The translations under genes were made by a program, and so were the position numbers. A DNA stretch of 64,000 nt from Apiotrichum sp. Y4204 (lineage: Eukaryota > Basidiomycota > Tremellomycetes > Trichosporonales > Trichosporonaceae): the NCBI GenBank assembly GCA_025531455.1, contig JAMYHL010000014.1, forward strand, positions 620,001-684,000. The letters run 5' to 3'. Of the stretch, positions 22,067-34,391 are shown in pieces. The notes below the pieces were generated by a model, which had not been told where the DNA came from, made no database searches, and saw nothing but the letters and a program-made list of their open reading frames with translations. Positions within the stretch are counted from its first letter, which is position 1; every line of letters starts with the position of its first letter.

Positions 22067-25000
22067 CTACCTCGCAACTGCGATCTGGAGAAGGAAGCCA
22101 CGGGCATCGCGCACGTTGAACAACCACACGTTCCCGCCTGGACTCTTGGCGTGCTCGAGGACGGCCTTGCGGATATCCCCAGCGTAGCTCCGCTCGCTGG
22201 TCGGGAGGTGATGGCATGTTTGGCGCCAGGCGTCGTCGTCGTGCATCCAGTGCAGATCGAACGCCAGTGTCGAGATAAAGTCGGATGGAAGGTCGATGCC
22301 GATGATGGGCAGGGTACTCGACACGGAGGTGGCGAAATCACGCGCTGCTGTCAGTCCTGGATCCAAAGGCATTGAAGGCCCACCTTTGTCATAGTACACG
22401 CTCTTCGTCCCGTGGCGATGTTTCCTTACGACCTTGGCGCGGCTCTTGCTCGACAGCGGCTCGGGCGGGAGGACGAGGCGGATATCTGCCTCGGCCATCG
22501 CGGTGGGGTCGTCGTCCTTCTTCGTCGCGATGGGGAGGAGTGGCCCACCGCCCGGTGCGTATGACGCGTCAACGCGGCGCTGTTCGGCAATCTTCTCCAG
22601 GAGCCAGGACGCGAGCTCTTTGCGCTCCACTGCACTTGTCAGCTAAACAATCGCCGTAGAGCTGACTCACCGTCATCGTCCGACTTGCCCGTCAGTACGC
22701 GGATGACCTTGACGTCGGCCCTCTGGGGACGCGGCGCGCGGACCATGACGAGGAACAGAATGTTCTGCTCCTTGCACTCCTGCAACAGTTCCGGCTCAGT
22801 CCGCCCGTCGTCGTACTGCAGATCCGCGCGGATACCGAGACGCCAGAGCTCTCCGACCAGCTGCAGACGGTACGAGATGTCCACCTGTGGGAACGTGCCA
22901 ATGTACACGTCACAGCGGTTTGGCGTGAGGACACCGAATGATCGCGCCTCCTCGCGCGTCTGATTCATCAGGCGATGCGAAAGCGCCGATTCAAACTTGG
23001 CCACCATGCGAGTGAGGATGCTGGGTGTAAGTTTTCGGCCAATCATTATAACTTACTCTCCATTGAGAGACATGCCCACACCATAGGTCTTACGCGACTG
23101 CGTTGAAGGCTCCTTGAAATGGTCCAAGAGTGAATCATACCGTCCTCCAAACGCGACAGCCTCACCACCTCGGCCTCGACGCACACACTCAAACATGAAG
23201 CCTCCACGGAAGCACTGAGGTTAGATCACTCATTACGGAAATCTCACCTCTGCACCTCGGCTCAAAGTAGGCCGGAATACAATCTTGCGCGAGACGCCGC
23301 ACGCGCGCGCCAGCTTGATAATGATGGCGAGCTCATCCAAGGCCGGAGCAAGCTTCCGTTTGGAACTCGGGAAGGTCTCCTCGAGCTTGGCACGCATCGC
23401 ACCAAAGTCGTTTGCGCCCATGCACTGTTCCAAGTCGTGGCGGACGTGCTTAGGCAATCCCGCGACAGACTCGAGAGCCGATCGGGTCAGCTCGAATGTC
23501 ACGTTTGCAGCGTTCAGACCCTTGAATGCTTTGATGACACGGGGGCGGAGGTGGACCGGAACTGTTGACAGAATGACTGCTAGCACTGATGGTCAGATTA
23601 TCCTTAAGCACGGCATCTGAGACCCACCCGATTCATGGCTCACATGGAGCTCATAGTCCACATGTGTGTTCCCCCCGCGATGTCCCTGGCACTGAGTCAT
23701 GACCTTGTCGATGACTTCGAGCAGCTCCGCCTCTGCGACCTGCGAGCGGAGTGGCGAGACAATGTCAAAGCTACAGTCAGCATTTCTGCAGGCCGTTTCA
23801 ACCCACCAGAGCTCAGAGCTCGCTTGCGGCTGACCGCCTACCGCCGACTCTGCGTACCGCGAGCTGATATTGTACCGCTTGATGCGCTGAATCTGTCGCC
23901 GACTAGCCGAGCGTGCCATACGGAGCAGATTCGACGATGGAAGCTGCACAAACTTGCCGTTGTGGTCCATCAGGCGCACTGGTTTCAGATCAGGGAAGAC
24001 ATTGAGCAAAGTAGTCTCGGGCACAAGGAGAGGCAGGTAATCGTCCACCGCGCCATGACACTGGAAAATCTCTGCGACGCGGTCCACGACTACCGAGAGC
24101 CACACATAATGTCCGTCATCGTGATTATTGTCGTAAGTGAAGTCATCAATGCGAGTGTCGAGACCAAACGAATTGGTGTGAGACTCGAACAACGCATCCA
24201 CCAGCTCTGGATACTTTTCTGAGCGGGGATTGGTGATTTCTGTCATGGTCAGCTCATGCATCCGACCATGGTCGACTCACCGGTTATCAAACCATAGTAC
24301 AATCTCCTCTCCATGTCAGGCGAGGGTACCAAGGGTCCATCAAGCAGCTGCTGCGCCTGGGGCCGCATCTCGGGGTTGTGACGGAGCAGCAAGCTGATAA
24401 TCTCCCTCTGTTTCGGCTTGACATCCTCTGGCCAGCCAGTAGGGAACGTCACACTCGGCTGCCGCAGCGCGGTGAGCGTGGCGGCTCGTTCCATCCCCGT
24501 CTTGAATGCGTGGCACATCTCAAAGAAGATGATGCCGACCGAGTACATGTCAGCCTTCTCGTTGTACCGCCGCGAGAGCAGCACTTCGGGCGCGATGTAG
24601 AGACTGGTCCCGATGTTCGACGTGCGCTCAGACGGCTCGCCTGACATGTGAAGGCTCCCACTGAATGAAGGATCAGCAGTGGTCAAGTCTGTCGTCTGTC
24701 TGTCAGCTGAGTTGTTGAGTGGTTAAGCTCACCGAAAGACCAAAATCAGCGATCTTGATGTTCCCATTGGCATCAATCAATATGTTGGTTGGCTTGAGGT
24801 CTAAGGTTAGCTGATACGGGAATGCCGACTCACCTCGATGCACAATTCCCAGGGAGGACATGTGCGCAAGAGCCTGCAGGATCTGCACAAATAGTCGCCA
24901 GCACTCCTCTTCACTGAGGCCGTTCTGTATGGCCTCGCGGAGCGTCTGCTTCTCGACAAACTCCATTTGGATGTATAGAATCTCCTGGACCGATCCATCT

Positions 25001-28000
25001 TCTGTCGTGGATCCGGTAAAGTCGGTAGACGGCTTGGAAGGAATGCTAATCGCCGAAGAGCGTTGACGTGAGCGGCGGTCCGACGGGTCCGCCACGGTAT
25101 CCGTGCTGCTGTCTGAGTCGTCGTCGCTCTCCGTACTGTCGCTCTCCTCATCGGACCCTTCTTCATCCATGTCATCATCGTCGTCTTCATCATCCGAGTC
25201 ATTCTCGTTATCGCTATTAGCTCGAGAATCGGCGAATCGGATACGAGGGAATGATGCACTGCGGCTGTGTTGAGAGACGGAGAGATCGTCAAAGTTGACA
25301 GCGAAAATGTCTTCAGATTCTGTAGAGACATTCGACACCGTGGCAGTATCCGGAGTGTCATCGCGCGGTGTATCTGGCGGTCCGACCTGCTCAATCCAAC
25401 ATGAGAAATAGCGGACAATATGCTTGTGATCTACTCGCGACAAGGACTGCACTTCTCGTAGGACACGAGTGGCGTCATCCTCTGGTCGTAGCTTCACCTT
25501 TTCTGGCCTGTCAGCTCAAAATGTTACACCTACTCACTGATGGCATAAGGGCGTCCATCAAGGCGATTACGAGCCTTGACTACTTCACCGAAAGCACCTC
25601 TACCCTGGATGTGAGCACTAGTCATCTGACAGTTCACTCACCAAAAATTCAACCTCCTCAAAGTCGGTTCGATAGCGGGAGAATTGGCGCAGGGCATTAC
25701 CTCCAACAGGGAAAAACGAACCCGCACGGCTCACCGGAGACTTGCCAAACATGTCTGGATGGAAACTCGAGGACGTTGACTGGGGTTGCGAGCTTGCCAT
25801 GGACGTGTATCCAGACGGGCGGGAGCCGGGGCGACGTGTGAGCTCTTCGTCTGGCGCACGCAACCGAGAGAGGGCCTCCTCAGCGGTGAAGCGCTTCTTG
25901 CTGGATGGATTGAGAAGTCCATCAAGGAGAGCGGTAACCCAGTTGGAAAAGCCGCCGGGTGCTGAAGGTTAAATGAGTTCTTCATCGAAGGCGTAACTCA
26001 CCATTCTGAAGCAGTGTAGGAAGGTTTGGATACGTCAAAAGGCATTGCTTCCCGAATAACAACTGGAGAAGAATGAGACCGGTTTGCCACATATCTCGTT
26101 TGGGCGAATGGGAATGCGGTGACTCGATCTCGTCAGGCGATAACCTAGGGTCAGCAATGTATGCCGCTCCTACCTACCAAGAATCTGGATAATCGTCTTG
26201 CTGGAAACCTTGCAGGAAGGGGTTGGAACGGTGGTACTCGATGAGCCTCCGAGCATACCCTGTTCCAGTGAGTTTCAAACACACTTCTCCGTTGCTGCCC
26301 GGCGACATGAGGATGAGGTTCGTGTCAAGTTCTGTGGTCAGCTGAATACTCGATACTGATAGTTCACGCTTCTGGTAAACATGTATTCGATGCATGTCGA
26401 CGAGGGCGGATAGAATCTGGGTGATGTATTCCTGATAGATTAGTTTGTGACGCAAGAGTCACCAACCTTTGCTGTCTCTTCTCCAAACCCATCATGAGGC
26501 AGCCAAGTCTTTAGTTTTCCGCCTTCGAGGACGTACTCTGCCACAACAACCACACGCTCCCAGCCTTTGGGACTTGTGGTACGTTGCACAGCGTACACCC
26601 TAGCCACATGGGAAGAGCGAACGTCCTTGAGACGGTTGATTTCGTTCACAAGCGTGTCAATGCGCTTCTTCCCTAATGGGCTTTGGTAATGGCTTTTCGG
26701 GAAGTCGATGACCTGCACAGTCACGGTCGGCGTGGCGGCGGTCACAAAGCTGTTTCCCTGGTTTGCCGGCTCGGCAGTGTAGCTCGTCCACAGATGCTCT
26801 CGGCGGGCGGCAAAGAGTATCCACTTGTTGTACTGCTCGTCATATCCGTTGACGGAGATCGGGACGTCGAGTACGAGCTCGCGCATTTCCAGTTCGCCGT
26901 CCGCTAATGTCGAGAGCTTCTCTGCGCGTTGTTTCTCCTCAGCGTCGGCGATGGCGCGCCGCATACGCTCCTGCTTTCTGGAAGCGTCGAGCAATATCTT
27001 CTCGTTAAGAAGGCGATTTGTCTCCTCAGAGGCCACCCGCTGCTGCTCTTTATCTGCTTCGATAGCTGCCTGCATTGCCTGATGCTGTCAGTATGTTTCC
27101 TCTCGCAGCCACCCCAGTTTTGTACTGTGGTTGTCCCCGTCATCATTTCTCGCGCCTCTTTCGCCCTCTCCTCCTGGGCGTCTCTTCTATGTTCACCCTT
27201 ACACTCCATCGTGACACTCACTGCCCTCTTTGCTTCTTCACGCTGCGCCATCTCCTCCATCAGTGTCGGCTCCGGCATCCCAGGCTTCGGGAGCGGCGTA
27301 TGGTTGACGCTGATCCATTCGCGCACCATGTCCGCAACCTGAGGTTAGGAATTTGCCGGCAAATTACACCTACATCGAAGATCATTGGGGCGCCGACCGA
27401 CGCCTTGGCTTTGTCGTGCATCAGCTTTGTGAGAGTGCGGACATGGGCCGGTGTAAGTTTGACGGGGTCAACAAGTGATAATAGCGGCGGTGTATTTGGA
27501 TATGTCTGCAGTTAGACATAGATCATGGACGCGAGGCGCGAAACGCGTCTGCACAACGAGCATGGCAGCACTGTCGCACTGTCATCCATGGATACGACGT
27601 CCACTCACCTTCGTTAATCGTCCTTTGAGCTTCACGCTCACGCGCTCATCCTCCGTCGAGCGGAGCTGCACCTCCCACCATCCGTGCTCCCCCTCAGTTC
27701 CCCATGCTGTGCGTTTCGCGGGGATGTCGTGCCAATCGTCCTACCCATGTCAGTCCATCTCCGCGAAATGCTCTCGTCTACGTAGACGGTGGCAACTAGC
27801 TCATCGCCTTTCGGCCGATAGCAGCTGCTGGGGAATGCACAGGTACACACGACAATGACCATGCATACACGATACATGAGCTGCATGTCGCCGTCTGTGT
27901 AGGAATCGCCCGAATGGAGAGTGTGGTTGGTCGTCATGTCCCCCGTTGAGGCACTGTTCTGCTCAGACCGCCCAGTACCCCAGTACCCCAGGAGGGGTCG

Positions 28001-28148
28001 GCACGCGACCCTTTGTCCCCCGCAGCTAGCGCAGCTCGGCCGGTTACACCACAGACTAGGTCTGTACACGCAGTGTAGTACATACCTCAAAGATTGCTCG
28101 GAGTGCTTCGAGCTCCTCTTCTTGGTCGGCCTGTAGAGGCTCGCACAT
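22067..28148 (-). CDS. GCN2: eIF2-alpha kinase Gcn2
   Basis: Twenty-one exons join in phase to 1650 residues, about the yeast length (limits: 28148-28086, 27740-27609, 27505-27374, 27338-27222, 27173-27126, 27078-26467, 26431-26368, 26331-26178, 26144-26002, 25961-25642, 25604-25538, 25502-24834, 24800-24733, 24695-24281, 24239-23807, 23770-23628, 23585-23248, 23214-23057, 23020-22671, 22629-22384, 22347-22067). Domains in order: N-terminal RWD (EELEALRAIFEDDW, TYPNTPP), a charged helix, a pseudokinase, the kinase (GRGAFGEVVKARN, HRDLKPTNIL, DFGLS), a HisRS-like domain (FDIVSP, AFGGRYDSLL) and a C-terminal dimer/ribosome-binding part. The kinase N-lobe contains a long Asp/Ser-rich insert, typical of Gcn2. 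It senses uncharged tRNA and phosphorylates eIF2-alpha. Introns 4 (27221-27174) and 5 (27125-27079) are the least certain. Confidence 0.93.
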
Positions 28149-28730
28149 TACGCCGACATGACTGATGTGGACCGCCAGGTCGTGGATAGAGAATGGAAAA
28201 GGGGGAAGGGTGATGGAGAGGATGCAACAGATAGAAACAGTAGCATATCTTTCTCTCTCTGGCATGCCAAGAGACGTAATCTTTCTTCTCTTTCGTGCTA
28301 GAGCGTCATCAATCCATCAACAATAGCATTATCACGTGATCCAATCCTGACCCCTAGACCCCTCCACCACTTTGGCACATTGTCATTCTGGGCTGCGGAA
28401 TGTGGGTCCAAATGATCCAACGCCACTAGTAGTGAGTGGGTGGGCGGTTGCAGACGGGTCTCAGGGTTTGTTGTTCTTACAGACAGAAGCCGACAAGGTG
28501 GCTTCCATGGCCACTCAAGGGTGGCTTCTTCGAGTCGTAATATAAAGGACTCTTTCTATCGTCCAATCTCTGCATCTGTTCCTCATCGTCTCTCGACTCG
28601 AAGACTCTCAATCTGCTCGTATCCTCTCGCACTGTTCAGATAAGGCCGATAAACAAGCGGCCATCCTACCTCTCGGACCTCCGAACATTCCTCCACACCA
28701 CCCCTCCCCTCGTCAACAGACCCTGAGATC
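28149..28730. promoter_or_regulatory. Divergent promoter region GCN2/HAD
   Basis: Non-coding DNA between divergent starts. A TATA-like aatataaagg lies at 28538-28547, about 185 bases before the HAD start. The GCN2 frame stays open upstream to another ATG at 28265, so a longer N-terminus cannot be excluded. Confidence 0.5.
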
Positions 28731-29969
28731 ATGAATGGCATCAAGCCCAAGGTCCGCCTCGTCCTTTTCGACGTCTTTGGTGAGTCGACGCGACAAAGAT
28801 AACTCGACATGGTGACTCGAGCTGTCGTGCATCCCTGATCTTATCGTGCCACCCCCGCTGTTCTCCATCATACTTATACACCGCAGATACACTATGTACG
28901 CCCCGCATCCCCGTCCATGAGCAGTACGCTCTCGAAGCGCAAGCGGCGGGGATCCGCTCCGTTACACCACTTTCGGTGCGCGCCGGGTTCAAGCCAGGTA
29001 AGTTGAGGCGGTGTGCGCGCCGGGTCGCCTGCTCGACGTGGCGTGTACGACTCAGTGGACGGGCGTCTGTTTGTGTGACCTAGCATCTCACATTCCTCGG
29101 CCGCAGAGTCACAGGACATGGAGACCTTCGCTAACCGGCAGCCTTCAAGGAAATGCTCGCAGCTTACCCGCTGTATGGCAAGCACTCCCAGCCACCGCTT
29201 ACTCCCGAGGCCTGGTGGACAGACCTCGTCCGGAAGTGCTTGCTGCATGCTGGCGCCAGCCAGTCCGGTGAGTCACCGATCGAGCCCTCGGCGCTGACCG
29301 GCAGAACTTGCAAAGTATGGAGACATAGCAGCCAACAACATTCTCGATCGCTTTGAGACTGATGTGGGGTACAAGAACTTTCCCGAGACAATAGCAACGC
29401 GTGAGTTGACCAGCAAAAGCGCAACTCTAACTCCGAAGTGAAAGGCCTCCGCGACCGCGGTGTGAAAACGTCGGTGGTGTCGAATGCGGATCCGCGTATC
29501 CTAATCACCCTGTCTGCTCTGGGCTTGGAGAACTACTTCACCTCGCCGCCGACGTTGAGCTGGAATGTCGAGTTCTCCAAGCCCCAGCCTGAGATCTTCC
29601 TGGCGGCGTGCAACGGGGCGCACGAGGAACCCGGACATGGCGTTATAATGGTGGGAGACGAGCTTGAGGCGTGAGTTCTAGACTGCGAGGGCCCGGGAAT
29701 GGCTTTGATCCGCATGGACGCCGTCGCTCTCTCACGGTTATCCCGGCTATCCAGGAAGTGCTCGTTTGCTCACCCACAGCGACTTTCACGGCGCAACCCG
29801 TGCCGGCCTCGAAGCGCGCCTCGTCCGGCGCCCAGGAGAGTGGAGCGACGGCGCGATACGCGAGGCGGAGGAGGATCTCGGCGGCGTGAATGTTGTACAG
29901 AACCTGCGCGAGGTGATAGCGGAGGTTGACAGTCGGAACGGTCAGACGCATCCGGGGGAAGAAGTTTAG
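28731..29969 (+). CDS. HAD-superfamily hydrolase (HDHD3-like)
   Basis: Six exons (28731-28779, 28887-28997, 29142-29267, 29305-29400, 29439-29670, 29780-29969) give 267 residues. HAD motif I begins as LVLFDVFGDTL, split by the first intron; the nucleophile is the first Asp. The usual second Asp of motif I (DxD) is Phe here (DVF), as far as I can read. Motif II is VSNAD, motif III lies around KPQPEIF, and motif IV is VGDELEAD. An alpha-helical cap (residues about 30-115) sits between motifs I and II. Substrate is not predictable from sequence. The DVF reading may mean altered chemistry, although HDHD3-type proteins also show variation there. Confidence 0.83.
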
Positions 29970-30585
29970 TCGTCTTCAGAAGGGTTGTGGTCATCAGAAG
30001 TACATGCGGTCATCAGAAGCATAAGCATGGGGATCAAGCGTTGTACGCGCTGGCATCATTTATGTAGACATACATCAAGAAATAAATCAGATCAAATAGC
30101 CATAGAGGAGCAGAAACAGCATTTTGTCGATCATAGTCACAGAAGTGAAGTTGTCGTTGTCCGAAGTATCCCACACAGTTGTCAAGCAGAGCATCGTCGA
30201 GCAATTTGTTGCCCACTTCTACCTATCCATAGTCGAATCATGTCATGTTTTGTTGTATACCGAGCACATGTTCGCAGGTCAGTCGAGAGGCGTTAATACT
30301 CATCAGTGGCCCCAGCCATGCATTCCGTCCGGCTATGCTGCCCGGCCGCTCTCACTCCAACTGACGGCAAGATCACCGCCAGACTCCACCGCGAGCTCAC
30401 CACAGCGGCTCATCTCCCACCGCAGCCTTCCACATCAGGGACGCTCCCACTTTCCACATCTCCCATCCTCCGAGCCGTGCAATCCCACGCCCTCTGCCTC
30501 GCACTCCTTCCCAATACCCAAAGGACCGCTCCTCCACCACAAATCACGATCTTGGTACAATCTAGCATTTCTTTCCGGCCCGCAT
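29970..30585. other. Convergent 3' region HAD/NDUFS4
   Basis: Non-coding DNA between convergent stop codons, AT-richer at 30050-30200. A plus frame (30124-30705) runs into NDUFS4 antisense and has no domain. Nothing else seen. Confidence 0.45.
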
Positions 30586-31535
30586 TTACTTCGTGTGGCA
30601 AATGCGCAACTTGCCCGGCACATAGGAGTAGTTTTCGCTGTAGTTCTGCGCGTGTCAGTTGACGTCGGAGAGCCCGGAGAGCCTCGGAGTGGTGCGGACG
30701 TATAGTGTGGCGATGGTGGTTGATGTTTGGGTGATGGTGGCTTGACCACCGATGACTCACCTTGGGGGGGATACGCGCGGGCCTGGGCTCCTGGACCCAG
30801 TACTCCCAGCCCTGGCGCTCAGCCTGGAGTTAGTAAATGAACGATGAGAAAGCCGAACGACGGGGTATCGAGGATTGAAGGTTGTGGGATGGGAGCGGCG
30901 CTACAGCCGGAATGCCACTGTGAGGTGGCGGACGGCCTTTCAGACGACGGAGATCCCCGTGCTTGACACGAGTATCCTCGCGTACAGAGAGACGCTCCAG
31001 CATGGAGTTGCCCCGCGCACGTCGAGAGTATCCATAGCACGTCGATGATGTGCGATGGTAACACCCGTGCCGGAATCCCGCCAACAACACATCCTATTCC
31101 CTTCCACAATCCCCCATCTCCTTCCCGCCTGCTACTCACAAAGCGGACGGCGTCCTCACGCGTCCGGAACGCAAGCGTCGTGCCCTGCATGTAGTCGGCG
31201 GACGACGCCCACCCCATGAGGGGGTTAGTCCAGCGGCCCGCGCCCTGGAGGACGTCCCAGTCGATGCGCCAGACCCTGGTCTTGCCCTTGGCCGACTGCA
31301 TGGTGTTCTTGGTGGGCTTGAAGATGCGCACAGAGCGGTGGCGGAGCTCGGCGGGCGCGTCAGACACCTGGTCGCAGGCGATCTCGCGGGCCGTCTCGTA
31401 TTCCGTCGGGGGGCCGGGCGCCTTGTGCGCGACGACATCGGCGGGGGGCACGTGGTCCGTCGACCAGCGGTTCAGCGCCACTGCCGAGGTCGTGAGGCTG
31501 CGCGTGGACGCGCGGAGGGGGCGGAGGAGCGACAT
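30586..31535 (-). CDS. NADH dehydrogenase (complex I) NDUFS4-type subunit
   Basis: Three exons (31535-31140, 30823-30761, 30645-30586) give 172 residues. The N-terminus is a good mitochondrial presequence (MSLLRPLRASTRSLTTSAVA). The conserved core reads RSVRIFKPTKNTMQSAKGKT, WRIDWD, NPLMGWASSADYMQG, then REDAVRFAERQGWEYWV and NYSENYSYVPGKLRI, as in the 18-21 kDa accessory subunit NDUFS4 (Nuo-21). It is a matrix-side accessory subunit near the N module and is needed for stable assembly. Its presence means the organism has respiratory complex I. Introns are 316 and 115 bases. A duplicate DNA-level alternative end was not seen. Confidence 0.9.
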
Positions 31536-32178
31536 TGTAGGTTGTGGGTGGTGGGGCGGGAGATGGGGATGATGGTGAGCTCGTGAGCTTGGGTGGTGCA
31601 GTGGTGCTCGCCGTTGGTGAGGAGTGACCGTGATACAGTGGTACAGTGGCTGGGTGGGGAGAGTGAGTCCTGGGTGGACGGACATTTCCGGAGTTAAAGC
31701 TCCGTGGCACTTCGGGCCCTTTATCAGCCAGTAGGAGAGGGACCAAGTGTCAGGTCGAGGCAGCGGGCGACGAGCAGTGGCATATTGATAGCGAGAGCAG
31801 CAATTGAGGCAGTGCGCATGCATAGATTGTCGATGCTCATCGCAGTGCTTACCATGCCCAGCTCGTCACCTTCTTCAAGCCTGCAGATGCATTGCTGCCC
31901 AGCAGAGTGTTTTATCACCAGGGCCTCTGTATAAAATTCACCATCAATGACATGAATTGGGCAGCTACCCACGACATGATCTCCTCCTTGCCCGCTGTGC
32001 CTTCACATCACTCTGCCCCATGCACATGCATACAATACAGTCTCTCTAGGTGGGATACAACAGAACAAAACGTACGCGTGGCCAGCTGCTCCACATCCAC
32101 CATTCCGCCACCCCCAGGCCACCACTACCAAACCACAACACAACCATGAGCAAAGACACACAGCGCCACGCCGGCGTG
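31536..32178. promoter_or_regulatory. NDUFS4 upstream / CDK8 downstream region
   Basis: Non-coding DNA between two minus-strand genes. It must hold the NDUFS4 promoter and the CDK8 3' region. I see no clear TATA box. A GTGG/TGGTG-rich leader lies at 31545-31620. Confidence 0.45.
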
Positions 32179-33838
32179 CTACCTGAGCTTTGTCCGCTTC
32201 GCGTTCGGGAGCGCGCCTGTAGAAGGACGAAAGTTGGAGCTGCTTGGGAGGCGGCCGCCAGCAAGGGAGGGTGGCAGTCTGGTGTCAGCACCGGCGCGGA
32301 GCGAGGCCCGGACCCACGAGCCCATTTTGGCGTCGCCATTGTCCTCGTGCGTTACCCTGCGCGACGGATACGGGATGCTTGATCCTTCAAACACAGACGA
32401 GGCCGAGCAGCCGCCGTCCTCCTGGAACCAGGGATGGGCGAGGGAGTCGCGAGCGGTAATACGCCTGGCGGGGTCCCACTCGAATAGCTTGGTGAGCAGG
32501 TCATATCCGTTAGAGGACCCAGAGCGGTTCGCGTACCACGTCGGGAGAGGAGAGGTATTGGGATACGGGCCCTGGGAGAGATATGTCTTCCATTCCGGCA
32601 TGTGGACCACGCCGGGCCACTGGTCAGCTGCGATGTTAGCACTGATGGGGAGTCTGGGATCGCACGCTTAACAGGACCAAGCACATCGCACATCTTGGCC
32701 ATCTGGTCGCGCTGGAAGGGAAGCGTCTTCTTGCTGTCGAGCTTGGCCTCCTCGCCCTTGAATATGGGACGCAGAGATAGCAGTTCCGCGTAGATACATC
32801 CGACTGCCCACAGGTCTGATGTGAGCTGATACCCCCACCTGATCGTAGCTCACCAACTGCAGCGGTGTAATGTTTTGAGCCGAGAATAAGCTCCGGGGCA
32901 CGATACCATATAGTGACGACGACCTTGTCGCCGCCAAACAATCCACCCTGCGCGAGTGGCTTGTGCCAGAGACGCGCAAGACCAAGATCTCCTATCTTGA
33001 CAACGCCATCGGAGGTGACAAGAATATTGGCGGGCTTGAGGTCTCGATGGAGGACAAAGTTGGAGTGCAGGAAATGCAGGCCACAGAGAAGCTGATGCAA
33101 AAGTCTGCGCAAAGTTGGAGCGGGGATGGGTGTGCGAACTGTTTGCGAGTGGTGGTGGATGATTTGCTGCTGTGTCAGCTGAAGTGAAGAAGCTACAGCT
33201 CACGAGGAAGTCGTGCTCGGCATACTCGAAGACCATGTAGATAGCCTTGTCCTCGAGAATAACCTCACGCAGCGCGACAAGATTGCGGTGATGCAGTTCT
33301 CTATTAAGCTGACAGTCAGCCCAGAAGAGTCAGTTCACACACCATGATCTCGCGCGCCCCAGACTGGGAGATGCCCGCATACGTCTGCTGGTCGCCCTCC
33401 TTGTCGGGCTTGAACTTTTTGATCGCAAACACATCGCCCTCCTTGGCGGGGAGATCGCCGGGTCTGCGGCACAGTTCGGGGTTGTTGAGCGGGTCATCGG
33501 CGGGATCGGCAGACGGCGACTTGGCTTTGCTCACCCCCAGCGCCGCGCGAGATGCGGCGGGGAGCGTGCCCTTTGTGTTTGGTTTCGGTGGCGGGAGGAG
33601 AACAGCCTTGTACACTCGTCCATAGGTACCTGTTACCTGTCAGTCGCTAAGAGGGAAGAAGTTTCAGCGACATACCGGACGAAATGAAGCCCAGAATCTT
33701 GTACGCCTTCAGAACACTGCAGTAAGCGACAACTCCCAAGATTACTTGAATGTTCACTTACGTCCTTCGCTCACGGTCCCGCTTGGCGCGGTATACGTGC
33801 ATGGGGTCCACCATGGCATGTGGACGAGGTGCTGCCAT
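32179..33838 (-). CDS. SSN3: Mediator kinase CDK8/Ssn3
   Basis: Seven exons (33838-33762, 33716-33676, 33629-33343, 33308-33204, 33169-32854, 32815-32666, 32627-32179) give 474 residues. The glycine loop ([16 protein letters not shown]) is followed by a long insert, then [12 protein letters not shown] with the ATP-binding Lys. The catalytic loop is [12 protein letters not shown]. The metal motif is DLG, as usual for the CDK8 branch (human has DMG). The activation segment ends [10 protein letters not shown] and is followed by [12 protein letters not shown]. The C-terminal [11 protein letters not shown] segment is also typical. Cdk8 with cyclin C forms the Mediator kinase module in the nucleus and modulates RNA polymerase II transcription. 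Divergent from KNL1. Confidence 0.93.
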
Positions 33839-34391
33839 GGCGTTGTGCGCGTGAAGTGGTGTAGATGAGAGAGAACAGAGGATGGCAAAGTAATGTCGAT
33901 GCAAGTCGGGGTATATTATCGCGGAGCTGCCGACACTGAGCGCGACAGACGACCCCATTCGCATTCACCGGTGGAGGTGGCGGCGGTGACACCCGTCTGG
34001 AGTCGTTTGGATCGTCGAGGAGTCGCACGCCTGGCTCGTGGTCAATTCAGGGTAATCCACGTGAATCTTACTTATGTAATTAATAGAAATCAGTCGCGCG
34101 CACAAACAAACCTAAATAGCGGAGGCAGACGGGACACAAACAAACGACTGCAGGTCTGGAGGACGAGTCGACGTTGGCGAGCCAAAACAAACACAACATT
34201 CCCCCCCTCCCGTGCGTGCCCTGCAAAAGTCAACAACAACAACAACAACAACAAACGACATTTCCATCATCTTGTTCTTTTCAACTCAACCGCCGGATTG
34301 CTTAATTGATCAACATACCCACCTGCCCTACTCCCAGCTTGGAACTCTTGCCTCCGGACTTCGATAACACCCCACCGCAAGACACATACCA
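33839..34391. promoter_or_regulatory. Divergent promoter region CDK8/KNL1
   Basis: Non-coding DNA between divergent starts. The KNL1 leader carries a CAA microsatellite. No TATA box near either start. Confidence 0.5.
34231..34256. repeat. (CAA)n microsatellite
   Basis: About eight CAA/ACA units lie in the 5' leader of KNL1, 135-160 bases before its ATG. Unstructured CAA leaders are common in fungal mRNAs. Confidence 0.85.

Noticed and set aside
22348..22383. Segment of GCN2 read as coding
   Set aside because: Open and a multiple of three (36 bases), but it has a GTGGGC donor, CTGAC branch and CAG acceptor; removal gives YYDKAARDF.
30124..30705. 193-codon plus frame
   Set aside because: Runs into the NDUFS4 gene antisense and has no domain.
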